Source: Nitrospirota bacterium (lineage in GTDB: Bacteria > Nitrospinota_A > UBA7883). From it: a stretch of 64,000 nt of DNA. Shown piece by piece: positions 1 to 7,763 of the stretch. The notes under the pieces are model-generated. The model did no database searches, was not told where the DNA came from, and saw nothing but the letters and a program-made list of their open reading frames with translations. The DNA lies in assembly GCA_024275315.1 (NCBI GenBank), contig JAJRZK010000026.1, positions 1-64,000 on the forward strand, read 5' to 3'. Every line of letters begins with the position of its first letter. Positions within the stretch are counted from its first letter, which is position 1. A program made the translations under genes and the position numbers.

Positions 1-209
1 ACCTGCACGTCGGAAAGCCCATACCATGACTCGAGAAGCAGCGCCTTGAACAGCATGACAGGAGGGATGGGAGGACGGCCGCCGCCCTTGTACATCTTCA
101 GAAGCAGCTTCTCGATTCGGCGAAAGTCTATGACCTTCCCGATCTCGTCGAGCATCGATCCCTTCTTGCGCCTGGCCTGATCTTCCAGCATCCCGAACGT
201 AGGTTGCAT
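1..209 (-). CDS. IS5-family transposase, N-terminal part (runs off window start)
   Basis: The reverse strand from an ATG at 209 reads MQPTFGMLEDQARRKKGSML and continues open to the window edge. It carries the proline-rich stretch GGGRPPIPPVMLFKALLLES and then WYGLSDVQ, which is how the N-terminal DUF772-type domain of IS5-group DDE transposases looks. About 69 residues are visible; the DDE catalytic core lies outside the window, so it cannot be said whether the gene is intact. The family call rests on this N-terminal pattern only. The element's end should lie somewhere between 210 and about 430, but I could not define its inverted repeat. Confidence 0.75.
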   Translation of the reverse strand, partial: MQPTFGMLEDQARRKKGSMLDEIGKVIDFRRIEKLLLKMYKGGGRPPIPPVMLFKALLLESWYGLSDVQ

Positions 210-1086
210 CTCAAAGCCCCTCATATGCGTCTGGTTTTATCACTCAGATGCCACACAGAGAAAAACGGCGCCGCTTTTTCCGAGGTTTCAGATTGTTGAT
301 ATTCAATGTATCCCGGTTGGCCAGATAATAAAAAAACAACGGCCTCGAGGAGGAGTTCTCGAGGCCGCTCTGCCTTAAGTTATCCGGAACAGATCCGAAT
401 ACAACACCGTCAACCGGGTTGATTTGCAGCTACCAAGCGATATTATTTTGAGGAGGCATAACACCAAGGTAACTGTTCTAATATCTTAGCACAATGCGTG
501 CCAATTATGATATTGGCATATACAATATATATTCAATGACTTATCTGAATTGGTCTGGTCCATGTAATTTGCAAATGTGCACTTATTTGAATCCAAATAA
601 ACTGTCAATATCGCACATTATCCCCTATCTCTTTTATAATCAATCCTTTTTTGATGGCGCCACAAAAACGTACCTGATTTCTTTGGTGTGGTATTTTCGT
701 AGCATCAGTTGGCTCGGATGTGTATTGTCCGGGGCACGGCGAAAAATTGCCTTGTAGTTCAGCTTAAATAATTGATGTTAACACCCATATTTGTTTTGAG
801 GAGCCTCTAAACTGGTTGGTTTCGTTACGAAAATAAGTGAAACCGTTTCCAGCGTGGCGCCGGGGTGACGGGTAAAATTCCCGCAAGCGCATAAAAACAT
901 ACGTTGAGAACAGTTTGGATCCGCCGCCGACGCCAAGGGTGATTTTACTCATTTGCAACATAAAATGAATTATTAGAGGTTGCTTTAAGTTGTGATAAAA
1001 TTCAACGTCACTTTTGAGGCTGGACATATATGGCCCGTAACGCCTCGGGAGCGACAACTTTTATTGTCAAAATCGCTACATTTTGG
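210..1086. other. Long stretch without a convincing gene
   Basis: Between the transposase start and the tRNA I see no supported gene. The sequence from about 480 to 750 is AT-rich and its open frames have no recognisable content or ribosome binding site. The only structure is the hairpin at 340-367, listed separately. The left part (210 to about 430) is probably still IS end sequence. Confidence 0.5.
331..367 (-). terminator. Intrinsic terminator-like hairpin, leftward
   Basis: A perfect stem pairs CGGCCTCGAG (340-349) with CTCGAGGCCG (358-367) around a short loop. Read on the reverse strand, the stem is followed by a T-rich tract (complement of the A-run at 331-336). It lies upstream of the transposase start in the direction of transposase transcription, so it could insulate the element from outside transcription, as seen in many IS ends. 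That role is inference. Confidence 0.6.
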
Positions 1087-1161
1087 GCCGGCGTAGCTCA
1101 GTGGTAGAGCAGCTGATTCGTAATCAGCAGGCCGTCAGTTCAATCCTGACCGCCGGCTCCA
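1087..1161 (+). tRNA. tRNA-Thr (anticodon CGT)
   Basis: A full cloverleaf can be drawn. The acceptor stem GCCGGCG pairs with CGCCGGC (1151-1157). The D arm is GCTC..GAGC and the anticodon stem GCTGA/TCAGC encloses the loop TTCGTAA with anticodon CGT. The T stem GTCAG/CTGAC surrounds a TTCAATC loop. The 3' CCA (1159-1161) is encoded and a short T-run follows. Anticodon CGT reads ACG threonine codons. The gene stands alone next to the accessory region; tRNA genes are common integration sites, but I see no duplicated tRNA 3' end in the window that would mark an island boundary. Confidence 0.95.
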
Positions 1162-1653
1162 TTTTTTCAGTGAGTTAGGATCTTACTATTTTACGTAATA
1201 TGCCTCTGGCTAGCGCTATGGCTAGCGTTTTATTCGGGAATTAGGCTTCTCCCAACCAACCGATTTTGGCCTGTAATCGTAAATCGCCCGTGCTTTTGGG
1301 GTTGTATTTCCGAAAATGTTTTCCCAAAAAGGAGTCTCTTTGCGGCACCGGCCAAACCCCTGGGACTCTGTAAAAATCAGGGACCTGTATAAACAGGGTA
1401 TAAACACGCATGCGGAATTTATTTGGAAAATATTTCCGAATCCCCCGGAATCATGATGTGGAATTATTACTAGAGGTGTTTGCTGATATTTTGCTGGAAC
1501 CTCATGTTTTGAGACACATTGCATGCAACAATATGAGCGGGAAGAAGAGGCACAGCAAATAGCGAAATTTTTGAAAACCGAGGCGGCGGGTGATAAAATC
1601 CGACGAAACGGAATACGTTTGCTACCTGAAATGTTATGGGTTGCGTTTGACGC
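1162..1653. other. Gene-poor spacer between tRNA-Thr and higB
   Basis: I see no supported gene here. The stretch contains repeat copy A (1304-1440). A long open frame exists on the reverse strand, but it runs through the repeat and antisense to the higB remnant and shows no family resemblance. The part from 1441 to 1653 looks like degraded intergenic sequence. Confidence 0.5.
1304..1440 (+). repeat. TIR-bearing repeat, copy A (left of higBA)
   Basis: This segment aligns with 2270-2411 over nearly its whole length, by eye roughly three quarters identical. Shared blocks include AGGAGT.TCTTTGCGG, TGGGACTCT and ACCTGTATAAACAGGGT, the last of which holds a CCTGT/ACAGG palindrome. The ends of this copy are imperfect inverted repeats: TTCCGAAAATGTTTTCCCAA at the left and, read on the opposite strand, TTCGGAAATATTTTCCAAA at the right. 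Short length, no coding capacity and terminal inverted repeats suggest a MITE-like non-autonomous element. No matching transposase is recognised in the window. Confidence 0.7.
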
Positions 1654-1931
1654 ATGATAAGAAGCTTCCGGCACAAAGGTCTGGCCAAGTATTATGAAAC
1701 CGGATCGAAAGCCGGGGTCGCGCCGGAGCAGGTGAAACTGTTGAGGCTGTACTTGCCGCTCTGGATAACGCACGTGAACCGAGAGATATGAATTCACCGG
1801 GATTAAGGGCGCACAGGCTTTACGGAAAGGGCGCCGGATACCGGGCGGTCAATGTTTCCGACACCTGGCGCGTGGTATTCCGTTTTGACGGAAAGTATAT
1901 AGTGAACGTTGATTACCTAAATTACCACTGA
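1654..1931 (+). pseudogene. higB: HigB-family (RelE superfamily) toxin gene with a frameshift
   Basis: From ATG 1654 the frame reads MIRSFRHKGLAKYYETGSKA, the typical HigB N-terminus, but it hits a TGA at 1789-1791 after 45 residues. A second frame, entered at about 1755, continues the family sequence through DNAREPRDMNSPGLRAHRLY, AVNVSDTWRVVFRFDGKYI and DYLNYH to a TGA at 1929-1931. Restoring one base near TTGCCGCT (1753-1760) would give the usual full-length toxin of about 92 residues. I see no slippery heptamer, so this looks like a simple one-base deletion or a sequencing error rather than programmed frameshifting. In family members HigB is a ribosome-dependent mRNA endonuclease. The higA antitoxin follows 14 bases downstream. 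Confidence 0.8.
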
Positions 1932-1945
1932 TAAGGAGGTCAAAA

Positions 1946-2227
1946 ATGACTCATAATCCGCTCCATCCCGGCGAGATGATCCGGAAGATGTGCCTTGAGC
2001 CCCTGGAGTTGCCTGTTATGAAGACGGCGGAAGCCCTCGGCGTTACACGCAAAACGTTGTCCCAGCTTGTCAACGGTAAATCCGGTGTGAGTCCGGAGAT
2101 GTCCATCCGCCTGTCAAAGGCGTTCGACACGACGCCGGAATTTTGGCTTGGCCTTCAGATGAGCTATGGCCTTTGGCAAGCGAAGGAGAGAGCGGGCAAG
2201 ATCAAGATGAAACGACTGGCGGTGTGA
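1946..2227 (+). CDS. higA: HigA-family antitoxin, XRE helix-turn-helix
   Basis: This is a 93-residue protein starting MTHNPLHPGEMIRKMCLEPL, with an XRE-type helix-turn-helix (about residues 22-60, including TAEALGVTRKTLSQLVNGKS) and the family ending around FWLGLQMSYGLWQAKE. In this family HigA binds the HigB toxin and represses the shared promoter. A strong ribosome binding site (AAGGAGGT, 1933-1940) lies six bases before the ATG. The antitoxin is intact while the toxin gene upstream is frameshifted, so the module is probably an inactive or antitoxin-only remnant. The pair is bracketed by the two related repeats at 1304-1440 and 2270-2411. Confidence 0.9.
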   Translation: MTHNPLHPGEMIRKMCLEPLELPVMKTAEALGVTRKTLSQLVNGKSGVSPEMSIRLSKAFDTTPEFWLGLQMSYGLWQAKERAGKIKMKRLAV

Positions 2228-2269
2228 TGGCAATTCATTTCACGAATACTCTCCTGGTTGAAAAGCGCG

Positions 2270-2411
2270 GTATATTCCCAAAATTGTTTTTCATAAAAGG
2301 AGTTTCTTTGCGGTACCGCTCAAACCCTTGGGACTCTACGAAAAGCAGGGTACCTGTATAAACAGGGTGTAAAAGTGCACGCCGGATTTTATTTTGGAGA
2401 ATTTTTCCAAA
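2270..2411 (+). repeat. TIR-bearing repeat, copy B (right of higBA, upstream of cas3)
   Basis: This is the second copy of the element at 1304-1440, in the same orientation. Shared blocks are AGGAGTTTCTTTGCGG, CAAACCCTTGGGACTCT and ACCTGTATAAACAGGGTGT. Its ends are less well matched as inverted repeats than in copy A, which suggests decay. The copy stops about 45 bases before the cas3 start, so it may have displaced the native cas promoter region. Confidence 0.7.
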
Positions 2412-2454
2412 CAGGATTAATATATTTTCCAACTGATACCGAGGGCCGTCTTGT

Positions 2455-4695
2455 ATGGAGAATGACCAGAATCCTTCATTGGAATATATTGCGCACGTAA
2501 AGAGTTCGGGTGATAGTGATTTTAAAATCCATTTCTTGATGGATCATCTTGCGAAAGTGGCCGATCGGGCATCGTCTTTTGCTAAAGAGTTTGGAGCGCA
2601 GGAATGGGCGCGTTTGGCCGGGCTATGGCATGATCTTGGCAAATTCAGCGATGAATTCCAGGGATATATTCGCCGCGAAACCGGTTATGATACAGACGCT
2701 CATATCGAGAACACTCCAGGGCGTATAGATCATTCCACTGCCGGAGCTATTCATGCGAAAACACTTGATAATTTTCTTGGACGTATCCTAGCCTACCTTA
2801 TCGCCGGTCATCATGCGGGATTGCCAGATTGGTACTCTCCTGAAAGTGGCGGCAAAGCGTTATCAGCGCGGTTAAAATATCGGGAATTGCTTGAGCGTGT
2901 GTTGAAACAAAACATTCCCAAAAGCATTTCAGAGCGACCTTTACCCACCAGAGAAATTCCAGGGAATAGAGCTGGTTTTGCCTTGTGGATCAGAATGCTC
3001 TTTTCCTGCCTTGTGGACGCCGATTTCCTGGATACGGAAGCCTTTATGGACGAGGGTAAGGCGCAGACCCGGCGCAGCTATCCCACGCTCTATGAGATGA
3101 AAGGGAAATTTGACACTTACATGGAAGGGATGGTGTCTGGAGCTAGGGAGACGGTGGTTAATAAAATTCGAGCCGATGTGTTGCGTCAGTGCCGCAGGAA
3201 AGCGCATGAGGAACCCGGCGTATTCTCGCTCACAGTCCCCACCGGAGGAGGCAAGACGCTCTCCAGTCTGGCTTTCGCTCTTGAACACTCTATAAAACAT
3301 GGAAAGAGACGAATAATTTACGCTATTCCTTACACCAGTATTATAGAGCAGACTTCGGATGTGTTCCGCAAGATATTTCATGACGCCGTCGTGGAGCATC
3401 ACAGCAACGTAGAATGGGACGATAAACAAGAGACTCACAAAAGCCGCCTCGCCGCGGAAAACTGGGACGCTCCGCTGATTGTTACGACTAACGTCCAATT
3501 GTTCGAATCGCTCTCTGCCTCTCGAACGTCCCGATGCCGAAAGTTGCATAACATTGTCAACAGCGTCATTATTTTGGACGAGGCCCAACTTTTACCCCCT
3601 GAATTCTTGCAACCGATAATAGACGTCATAAATCTGCTGGCCAACCATTACCGCGTTACGTTTGTGTTATCCACCGCCACGCAACCTGCGCTGAATACGG
3701 TGAAAGACCCATTTGGCCGACCTGCCCGTCGAGGGGTGGATGACGTCAGGGAAATCATCGCAAATGTAGATGAGTTGTATTCCGATCTTGAGCGGGTGGA
3801 TGTCATTTTGCCAGTTGACCTGAACCGGACATCAAATTGGGATGATCTGGCGAATGAGATTTCACGGCATGAAACTGTGTTAACCATCGTTAATACTCGC
3901 AATGATTGCCTTGATCTTGGGCGCAGAATGCCGGAAGGGACAATCCATCTTTCCTCCCTGATGTGTGGCGCGCACCGTTCCACAGTGATCGGCGAAATAA
4001 TAAACCGGTTGGAAAAAGGAGTTCCAACGCGCGTTGTCAGCACACAGTTGGTGGAGGCGGGGGTCGATCTTGATTTCCCTGTTGTCTACCGGGCGCTGGC
4101 GGGCCTTGACTCCATCGCCCAGGCGGCCGGGCGATGCAACAGGGAGGGGAAGCGCGATAAGGGCGAAGTCTTTGTTTTTGTCCCTCCCAAACAGGCGCCG
4201 ATAGGGCTTTTGCGGTTCGGTGAGGACGCTTCAAAATCTGTTTTATACGACCGCCAGCAAAATCCGCTGGAGCGAAGCATGTTCAAGAAGTACTTCGACC
4301 AGTTCTTTACCAAACTGGACTTGGATAGAAATGGTATCGGGAATCTTCAAACGCCCGGCTCCACGGGAGAAGTCCAGTTCCGCGGGATCGCCAACAAATT
4401 CAGGTTGATCGAGGATGGGGCTACTCAGGCGGTATTTGTCCTATATAACGAAAAGAGCCGTGAGCTGATCAATCTTCTACGTAGACAAGGGCCGGAGCGA
4501 TGGTTATTGAGAAAACTTCAGCGCCACAGCGTGAACATCTACTCCTGGCAATTTGACCAATTGCTCAGGAAGGGGGATATTGAGGAAATCCAGCCGGGAA
4601 TATATGCTCAGGTGACAACAGGGTTATACTCCGATAAAACGGGGTTGCAGTTTCCCGAATCATCGGGGCTGGATCCATCCGGCCTTTGTCGCTGA
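2455..4695 (+). CDS. cas3: CRISPR-associated helicase/nuclease Cas3 (type I-C)
   Basis: The 746-residue protein has the order HD nuclease then SF2 helicase, the normal Cas3 layout and length. The HD domain shows LWHDLGKFSDEF near residue 57 and a later GHHAG. The helicase shows VPTGGGKTLSSL (Walker A, about 260), LDEAQLLPPEF (motif II, about 375), STATQPAL (motif III) and VEAGVDLDFPVV plus QAAGRCNREGK (motifs V-VI). In type I systems Cas3 is recruited by Cascade to unwind and degrade target DNA. cas5c follows after 23 bases and cas8c overlaps cas5c, the standard I-C order. The reading frame is undamaged although the effector complex downstream is broken. No strong ribosome binding site precedes the ATG. 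Confidence 0.95.
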   Translation: MENDQNPSLEYIAHVKSSGDSDFKIHFLMDHLAKVADRASSFAKEFGAQEWARLAGLWHDLGKFSDEFQGYIRRETGYDTDAHIENTPGRIDHSTAGAIHAKTLDNFLGRILAYLIAGHHAGLPDWYSPESGGKALSARLKYRELLERVLKQNIPKSISERPLPTREIPGNRAGFALWIRMLFSCLVDADFLDTEAFMDEGKAQTRRSYPTLYEMKGKFDTYMEGMVSGARETVVNKIRADVLRQCRRKAHEEPGVFSLTVPTGGGKTLSSLAFALEHSIKHGKRRIIYAIPYTSIIEQTSDVFRKIFHDAVVEHHSNVEWDDKQETHKSRLAAENWDAPLIVTTNVQLFESLSASRTSRCRKLHNIVNSVIILDEAQLLPPEFLQPIIDVINLLANHYRVTFVLSTATQPALNTVKDPFGRPARRGVDDVREIIANVDELYSDLERVDVILPVDLNRTSNWDDLANEISRHETVLTIVNTRNDCLDLGRRMPEGTIHLSSLMCGAHRSTVIGEIINRLEKGVPTRVVSTQLVEAGVDLDFPVVYRALAGLDSIAQAAGRCNREGKRDKGEVFVFVPPKQAPIGLLRFGEDASKSVLYDRQQNPLERSMFKKYFDQFFTKLDLDRNGIGNLQTPGSTGEVQFRGIANKFRLIEDGATQAVFVLYNEKSRELINLLRRQGPERWLLRKLQRHSVNIYSWQFDQLLRKGDIEEIQPGIYAQVTTGLYSDKTGLQFPESSGLDPSGLCR

Positions 4696-4718
4696 TTGTT
4701 TAACCAAAAGGGGGAATT

Positions 4719-5459
4719 ATGCCACGAACCTACTGTCTTGAAGTAAGCGGAGAGTACGCCTGTTTTACCCGCCCGGAAATGAAAGTGGAACGGGTCAGTT
4801 ACGACGTCATCACACCGTCCGCCGCACGCTCGGTATTCGAGGCCATCCTTTGGAAACCGGCGATTAGATGGATGCCCACGAAAATAGAGGTTCTCGACCC
4901 GATACGCTGGACATCAGTGCGGCGCAACGAGGTGGGAAGTAAAATTTCTGCCAGAAATGTAAAAACGGTCATGAAAAAGGGAGGCGGCAACCTTGCTCTG
5001 TATGTCGAGGATGATCGCCAGCAGCGCGCGGGGCTGTTCCTGCGCGACGTGAAGTACCGTCTTCACGCGCATTTTGAAATGACCGGCAAGGAAGGCGCCC
5101 ACCGTCCAAACTATCCGTATCTGGTCAATATTATACAAGACACCGAGGAAAAGCCTCTTCATAGTCAGCCCAACGCCCCAGCGAAATTCATGAACATGTT
5201 CGAGCGCCGGGTGAAAAAGGGACAATGCGTCAACCAACCGTATCTTGGCTGCCGTGAATTCGCCTGTGACTTTAAATTGATCGAAGATCCGGCTAAAGAG
5301 ACCGCGACGCCGATTGCCGAAACGCGTCAGCTGGGATGGATGCTATACGACATGGATTTTACCAACCTCGCCGATCCCACGCCCCGCTTTTTCAACGCGA
5401 GGATGGAAAACGGCGTCGTCACCATACCGGACTGGAACAGCGAGGAGGTGCGCGGATGA
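4719..5459 (+). CDS. cas5c: Type I-C Cas5 (Cas5c/Cas5d), pre-crRNA processing subunit
   Basis: The 246-residue protein begins MPRTYCLEVSGEYACFTRPE, the characteristic start of Cas5c, and continues with the family signature RSVFEAILWKPAIRWMP and RDVKYRLHAHFEM. In type I-C systems this subunit replaces Cas6: it cleaves the repeat RNA and stays on the crRNA 5' handle. The length is normal and the frame intact. A GGGGGAATT stretch serves as ribosome binding site. Its stop overlaps the cas8c start (ATGA). With no CRISPR array and no cas7 in view it has no evident local substrate or partners. Confidence 0.93.
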   Translation: MPRTYCLEVSGEYACFTRPEMKVERVSYDVITPSAARSVFEAILWKPAIRWMPTKIEVLDPIRWTSVRRNEVGSKISARNVKTVMKKGGGNLALYVEDDRQQRAGLFLRDVKYRLHAHFEMTGKEGAHRPNYPYLVNIIQDTEEKPLHSQPNAPAKFMNMFERRVKKGQCVNQPYLGCREFACDFKLIEDPAKETATPIAETRQLGWMLYDMDFTNLADPTPRFFNARMENGVVTIPDWNSEEVRG

Positions 5460-6322
5460 TTCTGCAAGCGCTCAAGGAATATTACGATCGTAAGGCCCAG
5501 GACCCCGATTCGGCATTGGCACCAGAGGGTTTTGAAAAAAAGGAAATCCCCTTTGTTATTGTTCTCGATAAGCATGGAAGCCTGGTTCAGATTGAAGATA
5601 CTCGTTCTTGGGACGGAAGGAAAAAGCGAGCTAAAACGTTTCTGGTGCCACAGGGGGAGAAGAAATCTGTAAACGTTGCGGCCAACTTGCTATGGGGCAA
5701 CGCAGAGTATGTCTTGGGAATTCCCGATGCCAAGAAACTTGAGGATCGAAAACTTAAGGGCACGGAAAACGATTATCATGCTCGATTAGAAGAGATGCGC
5801 GGGGCGTTCGTTGAGAAAATCAAAAACCTGGCGCTGGATGATGCTAGCGTCTTGGCTGTTTTAGAGTTTTGCAAGCGCGTTCCTTTGGATGAGTTAGAAA
5901 ATCAAGGTGAATGCTGGGAAGAAATATGCGCGACAAATCCCAACATTACGTTTCGCCTGGTCGGCGAGCGTAACCTGGTATGCCAGCATCCATTAATCAT
6001 CAAGGCGTTGCAGCAAAACTCCGGAGATGAGGAAACAGCTCGGCCAACGTGCCTGATCACCGGTGAACCTTCCGAAATCGAACGCCTGCATCCTGCCATC
6101 AAGGGAGTGCGGGGAGCGCAGACTTCCGGCGCGAATATCGTGTCGTTCAACCTGCGTTCATTTGAATCTTATGGCAAGGAAAAACGGCAGGGAGAAAATG
6201 CGCCGACCAGCAAGGCGGTGGCATTTGCCTATACAACAGCGTTGAACTCCTTGTTGGGAAAGGACAGCAAACAGCGTATTCGGGTCGGGCGAGGAGAGAC
6301 TGCTGCTACGCCGTCCCCATAA
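5456..6322 (+). pseudogene. cas8c: Type I-C Cas8c (Csd1), 3'-truncated by IS remnant
   Basis: The true start is ATG 5456, overlapping the cas5c stop. About 278 residues of good Csd1 sequence follow: MILQALKEYYDRKAQDPDSA, CLITGEPSEIERLHPAIKGV, then NIVSFNLRSFESYG and AFAYTTALNSLLGKDSKQRI. Csd1 proteins normally run to roughly 600 residues and continue after this point with a TTVFWA-type motif. Here homology stops at about 6290, exactly where another frame begins to read the C-terminus of an IS110/IS1111-type transposase. The cas frame then ends by chance at 6322. More than half of the large Cascade subunit is missing, so the interference complex cannot be complete from this locus. Confidence 0.9.
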
Positions 6323-6662
6323 TGCAGTGGCCGTGGCGCTGGCCAACAAGATGGCCCGCACGATATGGGCGTTATTGGCCCACGACCGGACGTTCCAGAA
6401 GGATTACGCGGTAAATGCCGCATGAAAGATAAACCTCAACAAAAAGGAGTATGGACAGCTGAAAGGTTGCGCAGGTTGACACATGAATGATGGCGGAACA
6501 GGTCGGACCGCGGGGAAGCAAACCTGAATGGTTGCAAGTCCTTCGAGGACAACAAGGAGGAGGAGATGAGGACTTCCCCGGCGAATTCCATCAGGGCCCG
6601 CAAACTTCTGCTCTGCAACACAGGCCGGATATAAGACTGCAGCCAGACCTCAAACGCCGACA
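6291..6662 (+). mobile_element. IS110/IS1111-type element, 3' end remnant
   Basis: In the frame starting at 6291 the sequence reads EERLLLRRPHNAVAVALANK followed by MARTIWALLAHDRTFQKDY and a stop at 6423-6425. This is the typical C-terminal tail of IS110-family (IS1111-like) transposases. About 235 bases of non-coding sequence follow and probably include the element's right end. In the IS1111 group the 3' non-coding end is where the bridge/seeker RNA is encoded; whether any such structure survives here is unknown. The left edge truncates cas8c and the right edge abuts the broken sigma factor gene, so the remnant marks a deletion or recombination scar. Confidence 0.7.
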
Positions 6663-7092
6663 TCAAGTGTCTCTTGCCAAACGGGAGGCGTCCATATAAG
6701 AAACCATGCTCTCGGTGCGCCCTTTCTTCACACTCAGCGCATGGTTGATTGCGATTCGATAGAGCCAGGTGCGAAAGCGTGAGCCGCCTTTGAACGAGCC
6801 CAGTTTCGTAACGATCTTGATGAGCACCTCCTGGGTGATATCTTCCGCCTCGTGCGGGTCGTACAAAACCCTGAGAAGGATGTTATATATCCACGCATGG
6901 TGACGGGTTATCAGCGTTAACATACTGATATATAAAATCGAAAGTGGGGTTCGTCTACCTTTCCGATGACCTTTTATAAATTATCCGGGCTAGAGCCTTT
7001 TTGTCACCCTGCTCGACAGCCGCGATCAGAGCACTGTCCGACTCGGCGCTCTGCTTCGACTCGATGAATGGGTTCAGCGTGAGGTCTTCCAC
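6663..7092 (-). pseudogene. ECF sigma factor gene, broken in two places
   Basis: Two reading frames together give an ECF sigma factor. From a GTG at 7092, preceded by AGGAGA, the first reads VEDLTLNPFIESKQSAESDS and ALIAAVEQGDKKALARIIYK, then stops at 6955-6957. A second frame from ATG 6923 reads the region 2 core HHAWIYNILLRVLYDPHEAE, DITQEVLIKIVTKLGSF and RFRTWLYRIAINHALSVKKG, then ends at 6663 without any region 4. The interruption near 6930-6957 and loss of the C-terminus at the IS remnant border both point to a pseudogene. A functional region-2-only product from ATG 6923 cannot be excluded but would lack -35 recognition. Confidence 0.7.
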
Positions 7093-7134
7093 GGCGCAAA
7101 CGCTCTCCTGTGTTTGTGGATAGCAGAATCTGAT

Positions 7135-7323
7135 TCAGTGGGTGACATGTTTTTCCCCGGTCCAGCTTTCCACCAGCGACAGGCCGGACAACCAGACAAT
7201 AAGGGCGCCAAACACGACGCCAAAGATGGTCATAAAGGGCAGGACCTCCCCGGCCATGCCCTGGGCGGTGAAGCTTATCGCCCAGGGTATATTAAGAGCC
7301 ATGGTAACAGCAAGCCCCTTCAT
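7135..7323 (-). CDS. Small membrane protein, unknown function
   Basis: This is a 62-residue protein with two hydrophobic segments (about residues 3-20 and 28-50) and a charged C-terminus ending WTGEKHVTH. I do not recognise a family. Its start codon overlaps the stop of the upstream 57-residue membrane protein (ATGA), and the sigma factor remnant begins about 40 bases downstream on the same strand, so the genes form one operon. The arrangement hints at a membrane-linked partner for the sigma factor, but no anti-sigma domain is visible and that idea is inference only. Confidence 0.6.
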   Translation of the reverse strand: MKGLAVTMALNIPWAISFTAQGMAGEVLPFMTIFGVVFGALIVWLSGLSLVESWTGEKHVTH

Positions 7324-7493
7324 GGTGTTTGATATCTCAAGCCGGTGATATGGATGATCCAGCCAACGCTTGTCCAGAAGGTTAGCGCAGTGGCGATATC
7401 ATAGCTGGTTACAGGCAGGCCCGAGGAAATGTAGAACCAGCAGTCAACAGCGCCTGCTATGAATCCGAGAGTCGCCCCTTGCAGATTTCTCAT
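7320..7493 (-). CDS. Small membrane protein, unknown function
   Basis: This is a 57-residue protein starting MRNLQGATLGFIAGAVDCWF, with two predicted hydrophobic segments separated by a short polar turn and ending HITGLRYQTP. The ATG at 7493 is chosen because GAAGGAG lies eight bases upstream; an in-frame ATG 33 bases earlier has no such site. It is translationally coupled by a four-base overlap to the 62-residue membrane protein downstream. I do not recognise the family. Confidence 0.6.
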   Translation of the reverse strand: MRNLQGATLGFIAGAVDCWFYISSGLPVTSYDIATALTFWTSVGWIIHITGLRYQTP

Positions 7494-7534
7494 TGGTGTC
7501 ACTCCTTCTTTGTGTTGTTTTTGCAATCTCCTGT

Positions 7535-7663
7535 TTACTTAGACTGCTGTAAACCGCGGTTGTGACAGTTGAGACACATTTTCCCCCGGTTGAGCCCACC
7601 CGGCGTTCCGGCAGGATGAGGAGCGTAAAGCTTTTCGGCGCCGGCGCATTGCCTGTTTGGCTA
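7535..7663 (-). pseudogene. Fragment with a c-type heme motif
   Basis: The reverse strand reads QCAGAEKLYAPHPAGTPGGL, then NRGKMCLNCHNRGLQQSK and a stop at 7535-7537. CLNCH is a CXXCH heme attachment motif close to the C-terminus. The frame is closed upstream by a stop and has no start codon, and no signal peptide is present, so this looks like the remaining 3' end of a small c-type cytochrome gene. It precedes the two small membrane protein genes on the same strand. The call is tentative. Confidence 0.35.
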
Positions 7664-7763
7664 TTTTAATTACGGCTGCTGTTGGATTTTATGCCGGTAA
7701 AATCTAGGCCGGGAGGGCAGTTTTGCGCATAAGGTCACGGGAAAACTAGCGGCCAAGCCGCTC

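Noticed and set aside
494..757. 87-residue open frame near the window start
   Set aside because: AT-rich, no ribosome binding site, no family resemblance; content looks like chance translation of intergenic DNA.
764..1057. 97-residue reverse-strand frame before the tRNA
   Set aside because: No recognisable motif, no ribosome binding site, and its 5' end runs close to the tRNA gene.
1222..1797. 191-residue reverse-strand frame antisense to higB
   Set aside because: It crosses repeat copy A and reads the opposite strand of the toxin remnant. The similarity of part of it to a frame in copy B is explained by the DNA repeat.
2228..6662. CRISPR repeat-spacer array near the cas genes
   Set aside because: I looked for regularly spaced 30-37 base repeats on both sides of the cas genes and found none; the two 140-base repeats are too few and too long to be an array.
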